NCBI GenBank assembly: GCA_037043235.1
Contig: JAWRVZ010000110.1
Location: 407,501-471,500 of the forward strand
Source: Rhodeus uyekii
Lineage: Eukaryota > Chordata > Actinopteri > Cypriniformes > Acheilognathidae
DNA: 64,000 nucleotides
Direction of reading: 5' to 3'
In this document: positions 25,401 to 36,500 of the stretch, in pieces
Numbering within the stretch: the stretch's first letter is position 1
Layout: every line of letters starts with the position of its first letter
Position numbers and translations under genes: made by a program
The notes under the pieces: generated by a model
What the model was told of the DNA's origin: nothing
Databases searched by the model: none
What the model saw: the letters and a program-made list of their open reading frames with translations, nothing else

Positions 25401-26785
25401 TCACTCTGACAGCTGGCGCTGATAGGCTGTCTGACCTGTCAATTATGCAAGACGACGTGATTGGCTGTGCTGCCATGAGGGCGGGCTCTTCTCCTCTCAT
25501 CCGATGATCAACACCTGTAGAAAACGCTTCTTAAGGGACGTGCTGCTGCACAGCGGGAGAGACTGCTTTTTCTTTTTGTTCTTATTCTAACGTGTTTGTT
25601 TTCTTATTGTTTGAATTTTGCGCACAAGCACTGTGTACCGAGCCTGAACAGTTATGGATAATTGACATCATGCGAGCAACATTTGAAATGTGAACTTACA
25701 CAAAAAAGTTCATCAATCTATGGGTGCGGGTTATATAAAGGTGCGGGTTATACCAATGTTTTTTCACAAACCCCGTGGGCTATATGAGGGTGCGGATTAT
25801 CTGCGTCTGCGTTTTTTATGCGGGAAAATACGGTACTATTGTGATCCTGCTTGGTGTTTTTTTTGTGATCCTACAGTTCTGCCTGTTTGAAAAAATAAAA
25901 ATACTAAAAGTTTTTTTCTTTTCTTAGAATACTATCATAAGTTGATCACTTGAGAATGATCCAGTAAATACACAGTATACATGACAGTTCCAATTTCAAA
26001 TGAGATTGAAAGTAACTTAGCGGTTAAGTGAGGACCTCTTACACTCAAACTTTAAACTTGATTCTGAATGATTCAATCCTTTAAATGAGCAAGTTTAAAG
26101 CAATTTCGTGAAACTTTTTGACTGATGGCGCAGTCACAATTACTGGATTTACAACATTGTCCAGTCATTTCAATAAGAATCCACGTGATTGGGAATTTCG
26201 TGCGAAGGTAAAACTTCCTGCAGATTTGCACATTGGGTACGGTCAGTCATACGAATTTGTTATGCTGACCAATCGAAAACTGCTTTGTTTGAAAATGACT
26301 TTGTGTTAGTTGTGCTTCATACATCTCTACACTGTTGACAATAGATAATGGCCCATTTTTGTCCACTAAATTTCACAAATATTAACGTGTCAAGAAGGAT
26401 CAGTTCATAAGAGTTTGTGTATCAGGCTGTGTTGTGTACAGAAAACACTTGCATATAATAAGATGATATCTGATGAAACCGTATTAACCTCATCATACGT
26501 TTTTTTGGGCCATTTTAGTTGCAATTTGGAGTCCTGTGTAAGGTGCGATCACATTAGCAAAATGTAATGTGCAAAAAAGTCTATTGTCAGTAGTGTAGCG
26601 ATTGTATGAAACATGGATCACACAGAAGCTATTTTCAAACCATGAAGCTTTCTGTTAGTGTTTCACATCACCAACTTGAACATGAGTAAAATCTGAGGAG
26701 GGAAGAGTTTACTTATTCGCCATCATGTGAAACTCCTGATTGCGAACATACCGAATAAGAATGACTGAAATTCCACCAAGCATCA

Positions 26786-26841
<56 letters not shown>

Positions 26842-27769
26842 TATATATATATATTACTGCATCTTAATATGTGGAAATGTTTTGTTTATGTATTAGTGTT
26901 TGTGATAAAGATTAAGTCAGCTGCTCATTTCCTCTCTTCCCTTTTCTAAGGCCAAACTCGGACTCCTGTTGTTGGCTCTCATAGTGGCATCTCTCTGCTA
27001 CGTACAGATGGAGCGTCGCCTGGCAAAGAAAATTCCATTTAGGTTGCCACGGATTCCGCGTCCACGACACAAGGTAATTCAGCTATTGAAGTTGGCAAGA
27101 AACAGAAGTTACGATAGTATTATCTTCCCTATTGTGCCATACAATGCCCAGGCCAAAAACAATTCACTGTTTGGATTTAAATACGCAAATGCTTAAGAGT
27201 CTATGATTGGATCATTATTGCAGTGATTACAGTGATCCCTTGTTTATCGCGGTTAATGTGGACCGGAACCCCCCACGATAGGTGAAAATCTGCGAAGTAG
27301 GATTTCACCCCCCCCCCCTGGAATTTCCATATACAGGTACAGTGATACCTCGGTTTACGAGCGACTTGGTATACGAGAAAATCGGTGTACGAGCATGGGG
27401 GGTCGATTCGGTGTACGAGCATTGTATCGTGTACGAGAAAAAAATTTACCCACACCCACGCGCAGTTTTGTGTGGAAGCTCAGCATGGTCTGCGCATTTT
27501 TATAGGAAATATCCTAGTGACAGCCTCTCATTACACAGTCAGGCGTTCCAAACCCTTTATCACCCCTTAACTCACTCATTCTCTCAGCGTTGCTTGGTTT
27601 GGCTGCATCATTCACCACAGTGCATACTTTTATAAGTGATTTACATCAGTTTTACCTCCTGTTGTAACATTAATTAATTGTGATCGCTATTGTTCACATA
27701 GTGAAATATACACGTACTTTACCTCTAAGCAGTAACTGTCACAGTTCATGAATTCATTGTCTAGTTCTG

Positions 27770-27804
<35 letters not shown>

Positions 27805-29522
27805 CACACACCTCGTTCTCATATCATCTGCTTATTTAGTTCACTTCTCTCCACTCTTCTCTTGTCCAGTCCTTCATTTGCAGCTCCAGCGCGCGTTCAT
27901 TCGCGGCCGCGGCCGCGGCTCCAGCTCGCGTTCATTCGCAGCTCCAGCGCACGTTCATTCGCGGCTCCAGCGCATTCATTCGCGGCTCCAGCGCGCGTTT
28001 GTTCGCGGCGACGGCTCCCATGTGTGATACACCTCTGGATTATCACTTTGTTTGTTTTCTACACTATTATAATAAATTCACTCATTTGCACTTGAATCCT
28101 TGCTTTGCTCGCTCCCCCCTCTTCCCTCCTCTCTCCTCTCATCTCCTCCAAGCAGGCTGCTCAAACCTTAAGTGCATTACAGTAAATTGTCAAGTATTTT
28201 TATAGTTTATTCGTCAATTATTAATTAGTATTTATATGAGACCTTAACGGTTATAATTTTGACTGTAATTAATAGGGTAAAACCAAAAAAATAGTTAAAA
28301 TGGGCATTTATGGTCGTGTGGAACGAATTAATTTATTTTTAGTGCATTCTTATGGGGAAACTTGTTTTGGTGTACGAGCATTTTGGTTTACGAGCTCGCT
28401 CTTGGAACGAATTAAACTTGTAAACCGAGGTATTACTGTATGTGTGTGTAGGTACCAGAATGTTTAAAATATGCATATTTATACTTTAAATATATTTTAA
28501 ATAAATATATTTAATTATAAAACCTTAATATTATACATTTATACTTTGAAAAATCTGCGAAACTTGAACCGTGAAGTGTTACACTACCATGTTACATTTC
28601 GGAAACTTCTTCTAACACAAATTGATGGAGTGTGTAACTTTTCATTTCTTAAACAACCATGGAAGAAGAAACATCATGGTCATAATCCAGAATGACAATG
28701 TTAAGATTCATTAGACTTAAACTTAAAGTTTTCACACATGAATTGCCACCTTTGAAGATCTTGACTAAAAATTGATGCATCTATTTCAATCAAGATGTGC
28801 ATTACTTTTTGTTCTTATTGGCAATACAAGAGTCAAACACTCTGTAAAGTCACTCAATTTGAGGCACCATATGTGAAAATGATTCTTCGTACTCTCTTTA
28901 TTACAACTTTATTATACACATTATTGATAGAAGTTAGATCAGATGTATTAAAATTTTAAATTTTTAAAAATGTTAAAACTTAAAAAATTAAATTGACAGC
29001 ACTTGTCAGTTACCGCAAGCAATCACTTTGGCTCATCCTTAATTTGTAACAAAATAACAAGAAAAATGCACTGTTTTATTATTGTTGAAGCACTTGCTAT
29101 TATATATGTTATTACAAATTATAAGTTTATAAAATGTCCTTTTCTGTGGGTTGATTACTGTTTCATGTGGATGCATTTATTGCTCATGCATTCTGTTTTT
29201 GTCAACGTTATACTTCCATATCTCTTTCATTGCCAAGTAATGTCTTGCATTACCATACTGTTCCTCAAAGGTAAAAGGTTACCGATATCTCGAGGAAGAA
29301 AATTCCGATGAATCAGACACGGACCTGAGTGATGCTGACGATGATGAGAAAGAAGAGGATGGGAGAAGGTTGATTGAGGAGGACAAAAATACAGACGGCG
29401 ATTCCCAAGGTTCCCCGGGTCCAGAGAGGAGCGGGGTCAGGGATCGCAAGAGGAAAAACGACAACGCTGCCTACGAACAGGCAGGAGAGGGAGAGGACTA
29501 TGTCCAACACATGAGGGACTAG
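15862..29522 (+). CDS. unc93b1: UNC93B1, Toll-like receptor trafficking chaperone (625 aa, 12 coding exons)
   Basis: Coding exons: 15862-15981, 17823-17964, 18384-18537, 18798-18959, 20178-20307, 20544-20637, 22466-22590, 23486-23668, 24497-24770, 24877-24995, 26951-27073, 29271-29522. All phases agree and the product is 625 residues (human about 597). UNC93B1 is a twelve-pass ER membrane protein that binds nucleic-acid-sensing TLRs (TLR3, 7, 9 and others) and carries them to endolysosomes. Visible hallmarks are the acidic-then-basic stretch YDEEEEERKYYRRKRLG before the first helix, MLMGINVTPIVGLLYTPVLI, GTKWMMFLASGIYALFVSTN, two glycosylation sequons at Asn258 (NHT) and Asn279 (NKT) in the position known from mammals, GAAYRPTEEIDLRSIGWGNI, and the cytoplasmic tail YRYLEEENSDESD near residues 546-558. 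The start follows an acceptor ending at 15783; noncoding exon 1 probably ends at 15502. Introns carry many transposons. Confidence 0.97.
16076..16223 (-). repeat. tRNA-derived SINE, copy 2
   Basis: Reverse-oriented copy: tail GCATTTGGCAGAC at the left, tRNA-like head ending CTACAGGAAAG at the right. The GGATAAAAGC part of the tail is missing. It lies in unc93b1 intron 1. Confidence 0.8.
16583..16772. mobile_element. hAT-type MITE with exact 8-bp target duplication
   Basis: This 190-bp element starts CAGTGTTTCCCTAACGCTG and ends with the inverted CAGGGTTGAGAAACGCTG. GTTTAGAG flanks both ends (16575-16582 and 16773-16780). The body has no coding capacity. It lies in unc93b1 intron 1; a diverged relative may lie at 54789-54935. 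Confidence 0.88.
17030..17590. repeat. Dispersed DNA-element copy broken by TA repeats
   Basis: Fragments such as AAACGTTTGTGG at the left, GTTGATCAGTTTGTGTTTTA in the middle and CTTACTGCGCCCAAACGTTT at the right match the repeat family seen better at 21241-21551. Two (TA)n blocks (17176-17200 and 17358-17388) interrupt it. unc93b1 intron 1. Confidence 0.5.
19000..19640. repeat. Dispersed cyprinid-type DNA element, older copies
   Basis: Words such as CATCAAAGAATCCTAAAAGA, AATGTTTCTTGAGCA, CATGTGACAGTGAAG and GGAGTAATGATGCTGAAAAT mark this family, with at least two partial copies one after the other. It fills most of unc93b1 intron 4 (18960-20177); the rest of that intron is unremarkable. Confidence 0.55.
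21241..21551. mobile_element. MITE with CACTNCCATTC inverted ends
   Basis: The left end CACTGCCATTCTAAAGTTT and the reverse complement of the right end, CACTACCATTCAAAAGGTT, form a clear inverted repeat around 310 bp. The interior (AGCATTGTTACTCCAGTGTC, AATCTTACTGACCCCAACC) defines a family with partial relatives at 17030-17590, 19000-19640 and 36690-36899. unc93b1 intron 6. Confidence 0.75.
21704..21792. repeat. (TA)n microsatellite
   Basis: About 44 uninterrupted TA units in unc93b1 intron 6. Most of the surrounding 21560-22430 is AT-rich DNA with nothing else identified. Confidence 0.97.
22430..22463 (+). repeat. (CT)n tract serving as polypyrimidine tract of unc93b1 exon 7
   Basis: About 16 CT units run directly into the CAG acceptor at 22463-22465, so a length-variable microsatellite forms the polypyrimidine tract of a coding exon. 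Confidence 0.9.
23805..24385. repeat. Dispersed cyprinid-type element with AAAGGGAT/AAAGGATT ends
   Basis: The left part (TTAAAGGATTCG, then CCATAAGACTTTTGGTTAA) and the right end (CATTTTTGGGTAAGCTATCC, CTTTAAG) resemble the two ends of a cyprinid repeat recognisable by a reversed AAGGGATAGTTCACCC-like end. It occupies unc93b1 intron 8 and has no coding capacity. A short inverted pair, CTAGAACAAAC (24134) and GTTTGTTCTAG (24171), lies inside. Confidence 0.5.
25185..25833. mobile_element. TA-flanked non-autonomous DNA transposon with CCGTATTTTCCC ends
   Basis: CCGTATTTTCCCCATATAAC at the left is mirrored by the reverse complement of the right end, CCGTATTTTCCCGCATAAAA, and both outer flanks are TA, as expected for Tc1/mariner-type insertion. 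The interior contains internal repeats (GTGCGGGTTATATAAAG twice) and a small palindrome ACGTCCCTAAGGACGT, but no transposase. unc93b1 intron 10. A one-ended relative begins at 55328. Confidence 0.75.
26100..26310. repeat. Dispersed repeat, copy A
   Basis: The stretch CAATAAGAATCCACGTGATT, GGGAATTTCGTGCGAAGGTA and CCTGCAGATTT is shared in diverged form with 32500-32720. The family is not identified. unc93b1 intron 10. Confidence 0.55.
26787..26854. repeat. (TA)n microsatellite
   Basis: About 24 TA units, slightly broken near the right end, in unc93b1 intron 10. Confidence 0.95.
27340..28438. mobile_element. Tigger-like non-autonomous transposon nested in an older one
   Basis: Left end CAGTGATACCTCGGTTTACG and reverse-complemented right end CAGTAATACCTCGGTTTACA match at 18 of 20 bases, and TA stands outside each end (27338-27339, 28439-28440). 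The 1.1-kb interior has the 'GTGTACGAGCAT' repeats typical of this end type, a (TG)n/(GA)n tract at 27773-27802 and a GC-rich minisatellite, but no transposase frame. unc93b1 intron 11. Confidence 0.82.
27885..28015. repeat. GC-rich minisatellite (about 25-bp unit)
   Basis: The motif GGCTCCAGCGCGCGTTCATT recurs at least five times with small changes (also as GCAGCTCCAGCGCACG), giving a CpG-rich island inside an otherwise AT-rich element. Confidence 0.85.
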
Positions 29523-29993
29523 AAAAGGAGAGGTGAAAGATGAGCGGAAGTTGTAAAATACTGAATAGCCAGATTGAGAGAGAAGTGATGATATTGGAAA
29601 CATTTACTCGCTTTTTTATTGAATATGTTTTTTTCTTTGGAAAGCAAAAGTGTGGGCCACTGATTGAAGAAAAGAAGGTCAGAAAGTAGTCCACAGTAGA
29701 AAAAAAAAGTAGACGTGACAAGCGTTTCACTGAAATGGGAAGTGAAAAGAGGAAACTGCTGATACCTTGTAAGGTTAGGTGGTTTGTTGCCATAGAAATG
29801 GATATTCTCCATTTTGAACTTGGTCAAGGTGATGTGCTCGAGTTGTGTATTTCATACTAATCTCTTTTTATTTGTGTGCAGTAATTCCTTATCCACTTCA
29901 TAGCTGTTTTCTTCATTGTATCTGAAGAACCATTAAAAAAGTGTGACATCTCATTTTCATATATAATGTTACATAACCCATTTAAAATATTGT

Positions 29994-29999
29994 AATAAA
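29994..29999 (+). terminator. Likely unc93b1 polyadenylation signal (AATAAA)
   Basis: An exact AATAAA lies 472 bases after the unc93b1 stop codon. Another near-canonical signal around 30198 could also be used. Confidence 0.5.
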
Positions 30000-30659
30000 G
30001 AATACAGACAGATTCTATGTGATTTTAAAATGATACTTTTAGAATGTTTTATGCCAGGTATGATATACTATAATGCGAATATGATTCAGTAGATGATTTT
30101 GCAGTGTCTCGCATGTTACATAGCATTCCAAAAATGAAGTACTCAAGTTAAAAGACGTTCAACGGAATGTATTTAAAAAGAAAAAGACTCTGGAATGAAA
30201 TAAATGTTTTTTTGTTTTTAGAAGGTGAACAAAAAACTTGAGCTGTGTTTTTAGAGAGTAATTTTAAGGAGCGTCACATTTACCGTCAGTGCCGGTCCTT
30301 CTCTTCTAGGGGCCCTAAGGAAAGCTTTGTGAAGGGGCCCTTGTCAGCGTGTTCATGAAAACTAATCTATTCTTTCTGATAATTTTCACTGTCAACAAAC
30401 ATCATCCATTGAATGGATTTCAATAAACAGTATTCATTTTCAATGGTATTCATGGTGCACTACCAATATCCTATAATGGAAGTACATCAAGGAAACAAAT
30501 AGCAAATTCTGAAAGCATATACTGTATTTATATATATTTGCTATGTGTGCATACAAATATATCCACATTTATTTTTATATAATATATATATATGTGTGTG
30601 TATACTGTATATATATATATATATACGTAAAGCCCTTCAAAACATTTTAAACTGGCAGT

Positions 30660-30900
30660 AAGAACAATTAAAGGGTTAGTTCACTCATAAATAAAGTTTT
30701 TCTAACCCTGTATGAATTTCTATTTTCTGCTGAACACAAAAAAAGATATTTTGAAGAATGTCGGTAATCAGTTGATGGGCAGTCTTGAGTTGCATAGTAG
30801 TATGTACTATGGAAGTCAATTTGTTTTCTGATATTCTTGAAAATATATGAACATATTCAGATTTTCTTTTTTTGGTGAAAAACTAACACAGGGCTGAAAT
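30660..30900. repeat. Fragment of a cyprinid foldback element
   Basis: GGGTTAGTTCACTC, CCTGTATGAATTTCTATTTT and CTGCTGAACACAAAAAAAGA correspond to one arm of a well-known cyprinid repeat, and GGTGAAAAACTAACACAGGG near the right edge is a loose inverse of the start. No target duplication determined. Confidence 0.5.
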
Positions 30901-31713
30901 GGGTTTCCAAATGTGTGACTTACTAACGAAACTAAAGCATGATAAATATAGTTTTCTCAAGAGAGCTGAAGTAAACAGGAAGATACACCAGTAGTTCTCT
31001 AAATGTGCTAACTGTACTAGCGGATATTGTTTTTGAAGCACTCTACAGGAGACGCACAACAGCTTGCATAACTGTTTATTTCTTTGTTTTCTTTATTTTA
31101 AACCATGCATAATAACATTTTATCAATGTGTACTGACACAAACTGAAAAATGATTAAACCTGGAGAAATGGACTGGAGTTTTGTTTTTGTTTTTATGAAT
31201 TCAATGGTTTTCAAGACTAAATAAGAACTTCTATTCTTTAAAGGTTTAAAATATATTACACAATTTTTTTTAAACAAATACAAAAGTCAATTGACCACTA
31301 AAGCAGCGATTGCATTCATATTTGGATGCTGTAAAAAAAATACTGTCATGTTTACATACAGTGATGTGCTACTTTTTTTTCTTTGCTAAGAATTTCTACG
31401 AAACATCAGCCATTACTGAAGCCACACGTTCAAAACTCTTCATACATTCAATGAAACAAAAGTCTATGCAGACCAAACTGTGCATGATTTTTCATTGCTT
31501 TTGCACAAAATGCAATCAATGACCAGATTTTAGTTTTCTTTAGTCATTCATACTTGCAATTTCAGTTGAAAACCGACCCAGGTGTCCTGTCTCTTTTTTT
31601 CCAAACATCTTTTGGTAAATCAGGATGGCTTCAGAATGATTTTCTTTGGAAACATGGACAAAGGAAGACAAATTGGTGGGGGGAAAGAAGAGTGATGACT
31701 AGAACCCTCACAG

Positions 31714-31935
31714 TACATCCATCCCTGTACGTCCATCCAGAGACGGTCCAGAGGCAGGAAAACTCTCTGGACAGATAGCCGGTCCATCACAAGGATGACA
31801 CACACTCACATACATTCACACTCACACCTACGGGCAAACTCCAATTCATCCGTTTCCCAAAGTAAACCAACGTCAACAAGGGGAAAACAAACAAACTCCA
31901 CGCAGAAAGACTCCTGGCACAGCCGTGACTCCAAT
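31714..31935. repeat. Dispersed fish repeat fragment
   Basis: The string of words CCGGTCCATCACAAGGATGA, ACACACTCACATACATTCAC and AAACAAACTCCACGCAGAAA matches a very common fish dispersed repeat. Its class is not certain from sequence alone. Intergenic between unc93b1 and the crystallins. Confidence 0.5.
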
Positions 31936-32499
31936 ACTGCACATGCGCCATTTTACAAGACTCAATTTTAAGATTTAAGATTTAAATTTCTTTTTTCAGT
32001 TTCAACTTTTTATTTTTCACAAGTAAATTCCTATATGTAAAGATATAGACAAAATAAAACAAATGGCTTCTCATTCATTCTTAATGATGTAATGCAGTCA
32101 GTAAAAACATCTTATTCTTATCCAATAATGAAACACGTATTCATGTGAAATATCATTCAAACTTCATCAATTATCTAATGCTCCCTCTTTTGTTAGTGGG
32201 TCAGTGTGTGATGAATGGATTGTTGCCAGTGTTATGTTAAAATGAGCTTAGTTTCAGACGCATATGAAGGGTTTAGTTGGTCTGAATGAGTTTTGATGGT
32301 GAGATGTTTGGCTGTTTGACCAAGATTTATCTTGGTAATGCAGAATGTACGAAGAGTTTTGAAAAAGTGGTTTCCGTATTAACCGATGCTTGTTAGCATT
32401 TAGCATTTCTCAACATCGTTGAGAGCAGGGGGCCCCCTGGTGGTTCAGGAGCCCTGCACGACATGCATAGTTGGCTTATGGGAAGTTGTCCGAATTCTG

Positions 32500-32720
32500 A
32501 CCTCTGCCAGAATAGTATGATTAGGCAATCAGCTACCGATTTCAACGTAATAATTTGGCAAGGAGTCGAAATTGGCACAAGTCCTCCACAGTTTCACAGA
32601 CAAAATTCAATAGGAATCAACATGATTGGGAATTTACCCCGAAGGCAAAATATTTCCCCATGCAGATTTTACAAATGGTTGGTCAAAAGTTGCTTAGTTT
32701 GGGACTTAACCTTTAAATGC
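32500..32720. repeat. Dispersed repeat, copy B
   Basis: Diverged relative of 26100-26310: CAATAGGAATCAACATGATT, GGGAATTTACCCCGAAGGCA and CATGCAGATTTTACAAATGG. Same orientation as copy A. The rest of 32720-33160 is AT-rich with nothing named. Confidence 0.5.
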
Positions 32721-33161
32721 TACTTAGTTAGGATTTTGTACAAATAGAAATAATCAAGTTGATTCTCATAGACATGTTGGTCATCTTAATTTTTTCCCAA
32801 AATAAAACCCGAGAATCTTATTACTTGACATTTTCCATGGCCTCCAGAATAAACCTTTTACATATTATATATGTAATACAGTAATTCTATTCTATTTTAT
32901 TATATATGGAATATAATAAAATAATTGAAAATATACATTGTAGGTGTTTCATGTCACAGCTGTTCAAATAATGTGTTTTTAGCATGCATTATATTCATTT
33001 TATAATAAGTCTATAATACAAATATAATCTGTAATCATTTTTTCATTCATACTGAAGACTGAAGATAATCATTTACAGTTGGTTAGTGTCAACTTGCATG
33101 CCATCCGTTCACACGCAAACAGACAAAAAGAGCAAATATGCTAGTTTGAGGCGAGTATGCA

Positions 33162-33167
33162 TTTATT
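33162..33167 (-). terminator. Candidate polyadenylation signal of the beta-A crystallin
   Basis: AATAAA on the minus strand, 428 bases beyond the stop codon at 33595. It is the nearest exact signal I see downstream, but alternatives cannot be excluded. Confidence 0.35.
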
Positions 33168-33594
33168 AGTCAACCCTCATCCTCCTCTCCTCCGAACAGT
33201 CTAACACACACTCCCATCTGTCCCCATATGGCACTCAAACGTCACACAGCACGACATGTTTGCATATAAAGACATACATCTTGCCTTGATCTTGAATTTT
33301 CCACTGTGCTTGTGTTGTATAGAATATTAGTCTCGTATAATTGTTACTGCTTTACCTTGGATCATTTGTGGAATATGAAGAGCATTGATGTGTGTCTATG
33401 CATGCATGCCATTCGAATTTCTTTTGATTGTGTTGTACTAGAGCACTACAAGTGGAAATCATGTGCAACCAGTGAAGGTTTTAAAATTTGCCACACTGCA
33501 CCTCATAAAGTGACTGCTGCTAGACTGATTGATGCACCTCCTCTGTTTCCTCACTCTGCACACTTTCCTTTTCCTTCCACTTTTCCCTTAGGCA

Positions 33595-36500
33595 TTAATG
33601 TTGGACTCTGCGGATGGACTGGATCTGAGGGGTCTGGCAGTGGGAGCCCCAGTCCTTCCAGTGCTGGTAGTTTCCGCTGTGCTTGTCACACTCCATAACG
33701 TACTGCTGTCCTCGATAGCCAGGGTACTCGTAACACACAAAGCTGCAGGGAAATAGAGCATGCCAGGAGTGTGAGACAGATGGAGAGGTAAAAAAAACAC
33801 ACAACAAAGACAAAGGAAAGGAGATGTAGCGACTGCATACAATATGACAAGATGTTTGGAAGGGAATGTAAAAAAGTGAAAAGTGTTTTAATAAAAGAAG
33901 AGTATCTTGGGTATATGAATCAAATTCAACTGGATGACACAAATTTCACAATTTAAGTTGATTTTGATTCACTAGCTTGCAATTGGATTTTGATATTGAT
34001 TAATTGGGCCTATCATGTGCAGTACAGGGCAAAACTAAAAAAAATTGTAAGCTAAATTTGAATTCCACATTAAGATTTTTATAATAAGCATATGTTTATC
34101 AAACCATATAAATGTGCATACATTTATCAAAAGTTCATTTCTCTAGCACTCTATGTTTTGCTTTTCTGAGGTGAATGTAACGTTATGTGTCATTGTGTTG
34201 TGGGGACGATTTGGAAATCCATTGCCGCTTGTATATATATTTTTTATTTTTCTTATTAGAAAGCCTTTCTTTGCTTTTCAAGCCTTTCTTTTGCTTTTCT
34301 GTACTTTTCCATAGAATAGTGATGAATATTGTCTGCACTTCTCACCAGATAGAGAATGTTATCAGAATGTGTTGGGTAGTTTCTGTTGATAGTTGGAGCC
34401 TTGGAGAAGCTGCTTTGTATCTGTGTGTGTGTTAATATGGTCTGTATTGGTGAGGCGATTAACTGGCACCATAAGGAGATGGAATGACTTGTGCTCGACA
34501 AGCCACGTGGAAGGTCACTAACCCGTAAACCATGTGATCAACGAAGATATGCTTCAGACTGTCTGCTCTTGTGTGGAAAAGTACTAGTTTTGTTTATCTT
34601 TCTTTCTTTTTTTCTTAGCCAATCAGAATCATTTAACCGTCATCATTGACATAGTTAGCACCCTCTGTTAGAGTATAATTGCTGTAACAATGTTATTGTA
34701 TTTGGGGCGGCCTACGAACTCCTTGTGAGACCCGAAGCTTCTGCTGATGAAACTACAAACTAAACTTCACTAAAATTTCTTCTATTGACGGCACTTCTGA
34801 CTCCTGGTCTTCATTCAACATATCTGGTCCTCGGGTCTTAACTGTAATTCCCCTACAGTGTACAAGCTGTATTATTAGCTGTGGAAATATTGATTGAGAA
34901 TATGAAATGAAAACATGATACGGATTTAGTTGTGCTGTATCAACATTCCTTCTGATGTTCATTAATGTTGCAGTAGTAAAGTCAAAGAGATGATCTGTTC
35001 ATGTCAAGCTTTGCTTGAATTGAAGGCGGTATATGATCAGTAGCGACACATGAAAAAGTGCCAAAATGGTATTTATTTTGGAATTGCTTAAAAAAAACTG
35101 ACCGAGTTTGTTTCATATCACAAGTAACAAAGCACAAAGCTTTGTTCATTCATCAACTAAAAACTGCTTATACTGAAAGACAGTTTCTTGGGATTTAAGA
35201 ATAGATGTCAGTTCTTCAAAATGAGAACTGTTTAAAGTCAAGAAATTCATATTTTTTATCCAGCCCTGTGTAATATGTAAAAATATTTCCATCCCTCTTT
35301 CATCCCACAATTAAGCATTTGGCTGACGCTTTTATCCAGAGTGACTTACACTGCATCCGAGGAACACATTGACATTCTAATCAGTTCTTACTTTCCCTGG
35401 GAATCAAACCCATGACCGTGGTGTTGCAAATACCAATGCTCTACTGGTTGAGCTACAGGATAGCAGGATCCCTCATGTAATAATCACTGTTTAATTATCA
35501 GTTTCTGTGATGATGTGCACTGAAATATTGATATAATGTCATTACATAACAGGTGCAGTATTGCTGTTATGCCATGCATGATCTCTGTGTGAGTGCTAAT
35601 ACAGTCAAACAAAGATCTTTTATCTGACGTTATGTTATAATGGACCTTTTTGTGAAAGCAAAATCATTAACACTTCGCAAGCACGAGGACTGGATACTAT
35701 GAAATGTGAGGTAATGACGCTGGTCTCATCTGTGTTGTGTGTACGTGTATTGTCAGCACAGCTGTTGAGCATGACAAATGTTCAGAAGAACAGTAGTTTG
35801 GCACTTGTAGTGTTTTGTTGAGTGTTACTCACGCGCCACACTGCACATGCATGGAGCCCACTTGCTTGTCGCACCAGCCCATGGCCTGCAGAGAGGGGTA
35901 ATCGTCACACACCTCTACACTCTGGCCCAGGAATTTCTCCTTCTCATAGATGACCATGCGACTGCTCTGGTGGGCCTGCAAATGGAGAGAGAGCATGAGG
36001 AGGGAAATGGGGGAAAAACTTTGTAGAAATGGTTTTGATGAGAGTCAAAGTCAAGCACTTTAAAACCATCTAAAACAGTGGTCCCCAACCCCCGGAACGA
36101 TTTCGCGGACCGGTCCGTGGATCAAATGGTACCGGGCCGCGGATCGAATTCGAACTGTGGCGCTGCAGCTTTGGCGGTGAGGAGGTGTGTTTAAAAAATC
36201 TCTTATCACACGTTTATCGGCCCGCGGCACAAAAAAGGTTGGGGACCACTGATCTAAAACAGCACATTCACCATCAATCTCAATAGTAATTTCTTTTTGC
36301 AGCTGCAATGTGAAGTGTGGTTCTATAAGGGATTTTATTATTTCTTGTTTTGCGTGTTTTTGCCTTTTGCTACATGGTTGCTTCTCCAAAATATTCCAAA
36401 CAGTCCCTCGATATGGCTCAGTTCTGTCTTTTATTGTGAAAAGTTTGAGAATAACACACACTCACAGCACTGCAGATGGGGCGCAGGGACATCATCCTTT

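Larger units (their letters stand above)
27230..28590. mobile_element. Older TA-flanked DNA transposon split by a younger one
   Basis: The left arm (27230-27337) starts CAGTGATCCCTTGTTTATCG after a TA and continues with GATAGGTGAAAATCTGCGAA. The right arm (28441 to about 28590) resumes with AAATCTGCGAAACTTGAACC. This is the familiar Tigger-like 'TTTATCGCGG' end type. The interior is interrupted by the element at 27340-28438. The right terminus is eroded. unc93b1 intron 11. Confidence 0.6.

Noticed and set aside
29313..29827. Overlapping minus-strand ORFs of about 100 residues
   Set aside because: They mirror the acidic last exon and 3' UTR of unc93b1.
30290..30360. GC-rich GGGGCCCTAAGG segment resembling a transposon end
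   Set aside because: Only one possible end is visible, with no inverted partner or target duplication, so it was not called.
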